In this document: one piece after another, positions 31,887 through 37,207 of the stretch | How positions within the stretch are numbered: position 1 is the first letter of the stretch | Layout: the number at the start of each line of letters is the position of its first letter | Source of the DNA: an uncultured Bacteroidota bacterium | GTDB taxonomy: Bacteria > Bacteroidota > Bacteroidia > Flavobacteriales > Flavobacteriaceae | DNA length: 37,207 nt | Direction of reading: 5' to 3' | Assembly (NCBI GenBank): GCA_902590705.1 | Contig: CACIXU010000019.1 | Location: 1-37,207, forward strand | The notes under the pieces: generated by a model | The model's input: the letters and a program-made list of their open reading frames with translations, nothing else | What the model was told of the DNA's origin: nothing | The model's database searches: none | Position numbers and translations under genes: made by a program

Positions 31887-32621
31887 TTTTTTAATCATTC
31901 TAAGATTGTGAGTATGGGTCTCACCATTATAAATACCTGATTGATCAATTCGATCAATTCTTACTGTCCCATATGCATGTATTATATAATGATCTTTAAG
32001 TAGTAAACCAACATGTACTATTTTGCCTTCATTATCATCAAAGAATGCTAAATCACCCGCCTCACTTTCTTCAATAAAACTTAGTGTCTGTCCTTGATTT
32101 GCTTGTTCATGAGCATCCCTACTTAGTTTCACACCATTGATTTTATATACTATTTGTGTAAAACCAGAGCAATCTATTCCAAGAGGGGTTCTACCTCCCC
32201 ACAGGTAGGGAGAATTTAGATACATAAAAGCAGTTTTAGATAACTTTTTCTTATCAGCCTCTGGAGAATATGTTTCTCCATTAAAGGTATGATTAAGTTT
32301 TTTGAGGGCTCTAAGGTCGCTACCAATAGGGATAGGGAAAATAAGATTATCTTGATTAGAAACATAATTCATCATATCAGTCGATATAATTGTATCATTT
32401 GAAATTATTTCATTATAAACTTCTTCTGATACTTTATGGGTTTGAAGCTCTGTTATCCAGCCTTCGTATCCATCCCATTCCATACGAATTTTTGACCATT
32501 TTTTTCTTTTATCAATTATCTTATAGCAATCTCCATAAAGAAGTTGAGAAACCATTTCACTTTTATGATCATATTCTTTCCTGAGAGGTATTAACCCTAA
32601 GTGGCAAATTCCGAAGTCCAA
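31878..32621 (-). CDS. C40 (NlpC/P60) peptidase with N-terminal SH3 domain, TTG start
   Basis: 247 residues, probable gamma-D-glutamyl-L-amino-acid endopeptidase acting on murein peptides. An SH3-like domain is at about 1-80 (YGDCYKIIDKRKKWSKI, YEGWI). The catalytic cysteine is C151 in GIDCSGF; the histidine is H203 in IVHVGLLL and a third polar residue is H215 in IIHAYG. There is no signal peptide, as in other flavobacterial members of this group, which may recycle peptides in the cytosol. The start is TTG at 32621: it gives MDFGICHLGLIPLR, matching the family start, and no in-frame ATG occurs upstream. Convergent overlap of nine bases with the TPR gene. Confidence 0.9.
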   Translation of the reverse strand: MDFGICHLGLIPLRKEYDHKSEMVSQLLYGDCYKIIDKRKKWSKIRMEWDGYEGWITELQTHKVSEEVYNEIISNDTIISTDMMNYVSNQDNLIFPIPIGSDLRALKKLNHTFNGETYSPEADKKKLSKTAFMYLNSPYLWGGRTPLGIDCSGFTQIVYKINGVKLSRDAHEQANQGQTLSFIEESEAGDLAFFDDNEGKIVHVGLLLKDHYIIHAYGTVRIDRIDQSGIYNGETHTHNLRMIKKLI

Positions 32622-32661
32622 GCTGCTTAAATTGTTTTAAATAAAATGATAAGCTTTGAAA

Positions 32662-32669
32662 CAAAATTA
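32662..32669 (-). promoter_or_regulatory. -7 box of the NlpC/P60 gene
   Basis: On the minus strand TAATTTTG matches TAnnTTTG, 40 bases before the TTG start. Confidence 0.5.
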
Positions 32670-32735
32670 ATCAAATTGGTGGCATAAGTGTGAAAATACA
32701 TTTTCAAAATTACTTCATCAAGCACCAGATTTCAT

Positions 32736-32743
32736 TAAATTTG
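32736..32743 (+). promoter_or_regulatory. -7 box of the 7TM-HD gene
   Basis: TAAATTTG matches TAnnTTTG, 20 bases before the TTG start at 32764. Confidence 0.55.
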
Positions 32744-32763
32744 GATTTAATTGTAATATTCAA

Positions 32764-34809
32764 TTGAAAAATCTTTGGCAATTTATTCTTAAAAATCAAT
32801 CTTTTATTTATAAAGGATTACTGCTTCTTGGATCAAGTTTTTTAATAGTCTATTTATTTCCTAAAGGCGGAACCTTTAAGTATGAATTTCAGAAGGGTAA
32901 GCCTTGGCAACATCCTACACTTTATGCCCCATTTGACTATTCTATCATCAAATCTGAGTCAGAGTTGGAAACAGAGAAAAAGGCTATAATTGAGGGCCAG
33001 AGTAAATACTATCGCGCAGATTTATCTGTTATCAATGAGGTTAAAAGCTCTTATACTGTCCAGTTTAAAAATTTCTTTAAAATTCCAGTTTCAAATAATG
33101 ATCATAATCTACTTTTTGATTTTGGTAAAAATTTAATTGATGAAATATATAAATATGGAATTTTACCTATCTCTCTTAAGCATACTGGAAACAAATCTAT
33201 TTTTTTGATTAAAGGTAATAATGAATCTACTTTAAATATTGATGATTTTATTCAGCTTAAGAATTTAAAAAATAAATTGAACGAATACTTTGTAAACTCA
33301 CCCTATGATGAATATTTTAAAACTTATTACGAATTACTATTTGAGGTTGTACAGCCAAATATTAGTTTAGATGATAAATTCACGAAAAATGCTGTTAATC
33401 AAGCAATCAAGAAAGTTTCTGTTTTCCGAGGATTAGTTAAGCAAAACATGAAAATTATTTCAAAGGGAGAAGTGGTTGAGGGTGAAAAATATCTTAGCTT
33501 AATGTCCCTGAAAAATGAATATTCGTCTAAGCTCTGGAATCAATACAGCTATTATTGGATTATTTTTGGTTATTCTATTTTAGTTCTTCTAACCTTTTTT
33601 TCATTAATGCTTTTTATCAATAATTATCGTCCTGAAATATTTGATAATAATCTTGAAATGACTTTCATTTTTCTCAATGTGGTCATTATTATTGCTTTGA
33701 CCACTGCTATAGTGAATTTTGATGTTGAGCTATTATATGCTGTTCCAATTTGTATTCTACCTTTAATTTTAAAAACTTTTTTTGATCCAAGATTAGGTCT
33801 TTTTACTCACGTTATTACAATTTTAAACCTTGGATTTATTGTCCCTAATAGCTTTGAATTTGTCTTTTTGCAAATTATGGCTGGGATTGTAACAATTCTA
33901 TCTATTACACACTTGCAGAATCGTGCAAACTTATTTATTACTGTTGGTCGAATTGTAATGATCTATCTTTTGGGATATATTTCCTTCACAATTATTCATG
34001 AGGGTGGAATATCTAATGTGAATTTTGTAATTATTGGATTATTTCTACTTAATGGGCTATTAACCCTTTTTGCTCAACCTTTAATTTATCTTTATGAAAG
34101 GATTTTTAAATTGGTATCAGATGTATCGCTTTTGGAACTTTCAGACACTAATTCAAAACTCTTAAAAGATTTATCCAATAAAGCTCCAGGTTCATTTCAT
34201 CATTCTCTTCAAGTTGCCAACCTAGCTGAGACTGCAGCTGCTGAAATTGGAGCAAATACGCTTTTGGTAAGGGTAGGAGCACTTTATCATGATATTGGTA
34301 AAATGAATACTCCAGCGTATTTTTCAGAAAATCAAACTGGGGGTGTTTCTCCACACGAGGAATTGAGGCCAGATCAGAGTGCAAAAATTATTATCAATCA
34401 CGTTAAGGAAGGTATCGAAATGGCGAAACAATATAAACTTCCCGATCGAATTATCGATTTCATTAGAACTCATCACGGGAACTCTTGGGTATACTATTTT
34501 TATAAAAAGGCTCAAGAGACTGAACAATCAATTAATGAAAAAGACTTTCAATATCCAGGCCCAAAGCCTTTTTCAAAAGAAACAGCGATTTTGATGATGT
34601 CTGACTCGGTTGAGGCTGCTTCAAAAAGTTTAAGAGAACCTACAGTAGATAAAATAGAACAGTTCGTAAATACTATCATAGATAAACAAATTGATGAAAA
34701 GCAGTTCAATGATTGCAATATAACCCTATCAGAAATTGAGACAGTCAAAAAAGTTCTTTCAAAAAAGCTAATTAATGTTTATCACCTAAGAGTTGAGTAT
34801 CCTGAGTAA
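32764..34809 (+). CDS. 7TM-HD (HDIG) membrane phosphohydrolase, PgpH-like, TTG start
   Basis: 681 residues. One N-terminal membrane helix (about 15-33), an extracytoplasmic 7TMR-HDED-like domain (about 35-260), a cluster of membrane helices (about 262-450), then a cytoplasmic HD domain: HHSLQVANLAET at 479-490, the YHDIGKMNTP motif at 508-517 and RTHHGNSW near 573. PgpH of Listeria, the best known relative, degrades cyclic di-AMP; that activity is plausible here but not shown, and no diadenylate cyclase is in the window. The start is TTG at 32764, giving MKNLWQFILKNQSFIYK as in homologues; no in-frame ATG precedes it. Confidence 0.9.
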   Translation: MKNLWQFILKNQSFIYKGLLLLGSSFLIVYLFPKGGTFKYEFQKGKPWQHPTLYAPFDYSIIKSESELETEKKAIIEGQSKYYRADLSVINEVKSSYTVQFKNFFKIPVSNNDHNLLFDFGKNLIDEIYKYGILPISLKHTGNKSIFLIKGNNESTLNIDDFIQLKNLKNKLNEYFVNSPYDEYFKTYYELLFEVVQPNISLDDKFTKNAVNQAIKKVSVFRGLVKQNMKIISKGEVVEGEKYLSLMSLKNEYSSKLWNQYSYYWIIFGYSILVLLTFFSLMLFINNYRPEIFDNNLEMTFIFLNVVIIIALTTAIVNFDVELLYAVPICILPLILKTFFDPRLGLFTHVITILNLGFIVPNSFEFVFLQIMAGIVTILSITHLQNRANLFITVGRIVMIYLLGYISFTIIHEGGISNVNFVIIGLFLLNGLLTLFAQPLIYLYERIFKLVSDVSLLELSDTNSKLLKDLSNKAPGSFHHSLQVANLAETAAAEIGANTLLVRVGALYHDIGKMNTPAYFSENQTGGVSPHEELRPDQSAKIIINHVKEGIEMAKQYKLPDRIIDFIRTHHGNSWVYYFYKKAQETEQSINEKDFQYPGPKPFSKETAILMMSDSVEAASKSLREPTVDKIEQFVNTIIDKQIDEKQFNDCNITLSEIETVKKVLSKKLINVYHLRVEYPE

Positions 34810-34854
34810 TTTTTATAATTGGAAATTTCTATTGTTTTGTTAATTTGTAACAAT

Positions 34855-34862
34855 TACATTTG
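34855..34862 (+). promoter_or_regulatory. -7 box of tRNA-Ser
   Basis: TACATTTG matches TAnnTTTG, 12 bases before the mature tRNA. A TTG at 34832-34834, 20 bases upstream, could be the -33 element. Confidence 0.65.
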
Positions 34863-34874
34863 CACTGCCCAATA

Positions 34875-34958
34875 GGAGAGGTGCCAGAGTGGTAATGGAG
34901 CAGATTGCTAATCTGTCAACGTGTAAGCGTTGCCAGGGTTCGAATCCCTGTCTCTCCG
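34875..34958 (+). tRNA. tRNA-Ser (anticodon GCU)
   Basis: 84 bases. Acceptor GGAGAGG pairs with TCTCTCC (one G-T), with G73. The anticodon loop TTGCTAA carries GCT at the anticodon position, so it reads AGC and AGT. The long variable arm (CAACGTGTAAGCGTTG) is typical of serine tRNA; the T arm is CAGGG-TTCGAAT-CCCTG. CCA is not encoded. Confidence 0.97.
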
Positions 34959-34964
34959 CTCAAA

Positions 34965-35000
34965 AGTCCTGAAGACTCAGTGTTTTCAGGGCTTTTTTTT
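34965..35000 (+). terminator. Rho-independent terminator after tRNA-Ser
   Basis: A 9-bp stem (AGTCCTGAA with TTCAGGGCT, one T-G pair) closes an 11-base loop and is followed by eight T residues. It begins seven bases after the tRNA. Confidence 0.9.
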
Positions 35001-35097
35001 AGAGATAGTTTTAGAAACAGTTTAGTTAAAAGTTAGCTGTAATTTTTAAAGATTCATTATACAATTATGGGCAGTGTGTCCACCAATAACAACAAGG

Positions 35098-35126
35098 TTA
35101 GAAATGGATTCAGAAATTATTTCTAA
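35098..35126. repeat. Inverted repeat between tRNA-Ser and the S9 peptidase gene
   Basis: TTAGAAAT (35098-35105) pairs with ATTTCTAA (35119-35126) over a 13-base loop; the inner AGAAAT-T-ATTTCT is itself palindromic. It has no T tract on either strand. It lies downstream of the convergent peptidase stop and may help end transcription, or be chance. Confidence 0.3.
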
Positions 35127-35153
35127 GATTAATTATGAATTTATAAAATAGTT

Positions 35154-37207
35154 TTAGTGTGCACCTGGAGGGCAGTTTTTTCTTAAAAAATCTGTAAACA
35201 TTAGGGTTAAATGGGGGTAGGCATTATCTTCACGGATAGAGTGAGAGCGGTTAGGGTAAGGCATCATATAAAATACTTTTTTGTGTTTAATGAGTTCATT
35301 TGCAAGTAATTCTGCATTCTGATAGTGTACATTGTCATCACCAGTGCCATGAATGTAAAGTAGGTTACCTTTAAAATTTCTTACATGTTTGAGTGGTGAG
35401 CCATTTATGTAATTATTAAGGCCAGTAAATGGGTCACCCATATAGCGTTCTTGATAAATATTATCATAGGTTAGTTGATTGGTAATTGCAGAAATGGCAA
35501 TTCCTGTATGAAAAATTTCAGGGTATTGGAACAAACAATTTAGGGTAGCAGCTCCACCGCCACTCCAACCATGAACTGCTACTCTAGTGGTATCAATAAA
35601 GTTGTATTTTTGAAATAATGCCTTGGCACCCATAGCCATGTCCCTTACATTTATTTGACCAATTTTTTTAAAAATAGCTTTTCTCCACTCTCTACCTTTT
35701 GGTGCGGGAGTCCCTCTACCATCAAAAGTTACATATACATAACCGTCATCTGATAAGTTTCCTTTATAAAGGCTGTTTATTCCCGCCCCATAGCGATTTA
35801 AGCTAGTTTGTTTTGCTGGTTCACTATAAAAATAAAATAGAACTGGATATTTCTTTTCAGGATCAAAGTCTTTTGGTTTTACAATCCACCCTTCAAGGGT
35901 TATTTTATCTATTGTGGTAACTTGAAAAAACTCCAATGGATGATACTTTTTCAATTCTGGATCGAATTTTTTAAGCATGTTTTCTTGCTGGTTGACATAG
36001 TCATGTTTTGGAAGGGAGACTATTGCTTTCATGGGCTGGGTGTAATAATTAGAAAAGGTTTGGAAGGCGTATTTAGCATTAGTGCTAATGCTATAACTGT
36101 GGACGCCCTCTAAGGACTCGGGAGTAATTTTTTTTGCTATTCCCTCTCCTGTAACCTTACAAGAATAAAGATAACGTTCCGTAGGATTTTCTTTAGAGGC
36201 AATGAAGTATACTTGACTGTTGTTTTTATCATAGGATAATGGATTTATAACGTCAAAAGCACCTTTGGTAACAAGTTTTTCTTTTTTTGTCTTTAGATTG
36301 AAGTTGTATATGTGCGCCCAACCATCCTTTTCTGAAATGTAAAGAAATGATTTGCCGTCATCTATAAACTTCCAACCCGAAAGTTGATTTTTACTCCAGG
36401 AAGTTCTTACATCTACCCACGCAGCGTCAGTGTCTTCAAATAACAAACTAGTGTCTCCGTTTTTGGTATCATGAACATAAATTTTACTCAGATTTTGTTT
36501 TCTGTTCAATTGTTGAATCATAAGCTTTTCTGATTTAGGTATCCATGTCATTCTTGGTAAATAAAACTTATTTGGTTGGCCAGGTATTGGAATCCAGGTG
36601 ATTTTTTCATCCTTTAGATTGATCACTCCAATTTTAACAGATGTTAAATTTTCCCCTACCTTGGGGTATTCAACAGGAACGGTGAAGGAATAAATAGAAT
36701 CAGTTGTGTTGATCATATAAAAATCCTTTACAGCACTTGCATCTACTTGCCAAAAGGCAATTTTAGTGCCACTATCACTAAACATAAAGCCATCTCTACA
36801 GCTAAATTCCTCTTCATAAACCCAATCAAAAGTTCCATTGATTAGTTTTTGTTTTCCTTCAGAATTAGTTAATTTTTTTATTACCCCTTTTTCCAGATCC
36901 TCAATAAAGATATTTGAAATGGTACTGCTATTTCTTACATTATTTTTTAAATCCCCTTTAACAACATAAGCGATACTTTTTTCATCTTTAGAAAACTTTG
37001 CAAACATTAAGCTTGATTTTGGAAACACCTTTCCAATTTTGATTAATTCTTGCTGCTTAAAATCATAAACAAAATAATCACCTCTAGTTTTATAACGCCA
37101 AACTTTTTTTGCATTAGTAAATAGTAGAATTTTATTTTTGGTTTTTGAAAAAATGAAAGCCTCAACTAAGATTTCCCCTAATTCTTCTGAGGATAAAATT
37201 GTAGTTT
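35154..37207 (-). CDS. DPP-IV-like S9 family serine peptidase, 5' end missing
   Basis: Prolyl oligopeptidase family; DPP IV members remove X-Pro dipeptides from peptide N-termini in the periplasm. The frame stays open to the window edge on the minus strand, and conserved residues (KVWRYKTRGDYFVYDF) precede the internal GTG at 37028, so the start lies outside. The N-terminal part is the DPP-IV beta-propeller (TFDWVYEEEF; WQVDASAVKDFYMI). The alpha/beta-hydrolase end has the nucleophile in VHGWSGGGAA, the aspartate in HGTGDDNVHY and the histidine in PNRSHSI, a complete triad. GWSGGG instead of GWSYGG is common in flavobacterial members. The C-terminus ends unusually in KNCPPGAH. Signal peptide not visible here because of truncation. 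Confidence 0.93.
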   Translation of the reverse strand, partial: TTILSSEELGEILVEAFIFSKTKNKILLFTNAKKVWRYKTRGDYFVYDFKQQELIKIGKVFPKSSLMFAKFSKDEKSIAYVVKGDLKNNVRNSSTISNIFIEDLEKGVIKKLTNSEGKQKLINGTFDWVYEEEFSCRDGFMFSDSGTKIAFWQVDASAVKDFYMINTTDSIYSFTVPVEYPKVGENLTSVKIGVINLKDEKITWIPIPGQPNKFYLPRMTWIPKSEKLMIQQLNRKQNLSKIYVHDTKNGDTSLLFEDTDAAWVDVRTSWSKNQLSGWKFIDDGKSFLYISEKDGWAHIYNFNLKTKKEKLVTKGAFDVINPLSYDKNNSQVYFIASKENPTERYLYSCKVTGEGIAKKITPESLEGVHSYSISTNAKYAFQTFSNYYTQPMKAIVSLPKHDYVNQQENMLKKFDPELKKYHPLEFFQVTTIDKITLEGWIVKPKDFDPEKKYPVLFYFYSEPAKQTSLNRYGAGINSLYKGNLSDDGYVYVTFDGRGTPAPKGREWRKAIFKKIGQINVRDMAMGAKALFQKYNFIDTTRVAVHGWSGGGAATLNCLFQYPEIFHTGIAISAITNQLTYDNIYQERYMGDPFTGLNNYINGSPLKHVRNFKGNLLYIHGTGDDNVHYQNAELLANELIKHKKVFYMMPYPNRSHSIREDNAYPHLTLMFTDFLRKNCPPGAH

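Noticed and set aside
34148-34748. Several antisense and alternate-frame ORFs over the HD domain gene
   Set aside because: They follow the codon pattern of the recognised HD-domain frame and show no own motifs.

Overview
The window looks like the chromosome of a marine member of the Flavobacteriaceae (Bacteroidota). The DNA is very AT-rich and intergenic gaps are short. Proteins such as ribosomal S1, PPK1, GyrA and the YebC-family protein read like flavobacterial orthologues. Many transcription units are preceded by the Bacteroidota -7 promoter box TAnnTTTG, with no Shine-Dalgarno-like sequences standing out. No prophage, insertion sequence, CRISPR array or resistance cassette was seen. Almost everything is housekeeping.

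Layout, left to right. (1) The 3' part of rpsA with its terminator. (2) A pyrR-pyrB-small STAS-like protein-rnz operon (1850-4555). (3) A pdxH-sixA-ppk1-ppx operon (4602-8705): vitamin B6 synthesis plus polyphosphate making and breaking. (4) dnaX on the minus strand, split into two overlapping frames that meet at an A5-TAG site, divergent from the RNase P RNA gene rnpB. (5) rsmD, a DUF3822 protein and a membrane-anchored pseudopilin-like protein on the minus strand, divergent from a RecD-like helicase. (6) kdsB and a PlsC-like acyltransferase (+). (7) A YebC-family regulator, an SDR/RmlD-like protein and gcvT (-). (8) A secreted aminopeptidase P (+). (9) thrC-thrB-thrA (-), preceded by a promoter and a 39-codon Thr/Ile-containing leader ORF. 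(10) clpC (-) divergent from gyrA (+), then a TPR lipoprotein-like or periplasmic protein (+), an NlpC/P60 peptidase (-) and a 7TM-HD phosphohydrolase (+). (11) tRNA-Ser(GCU) with its terminator, then the 3' part of a DPP-IV-like S9 peptidase (-) running off the right edge.

The observations most worth following are: the dnaX frame break, where a single -1 slip on the last AAA before the stop restores a full-length tau-like protein; the unannotated threonine leader ORF with nested hairpins upstream of thrA; the TAnnTTTG-N4-ATG arrangement that implies leaderless mRNAs for pyrR and the thr leader; and the pairing of a pseudopilin-like protein with a DUF3822 protein whose pattern recalls actin-like PilM folds. 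All functional assignments are from reading translated sequence against remembered family motifs; no database search was run.
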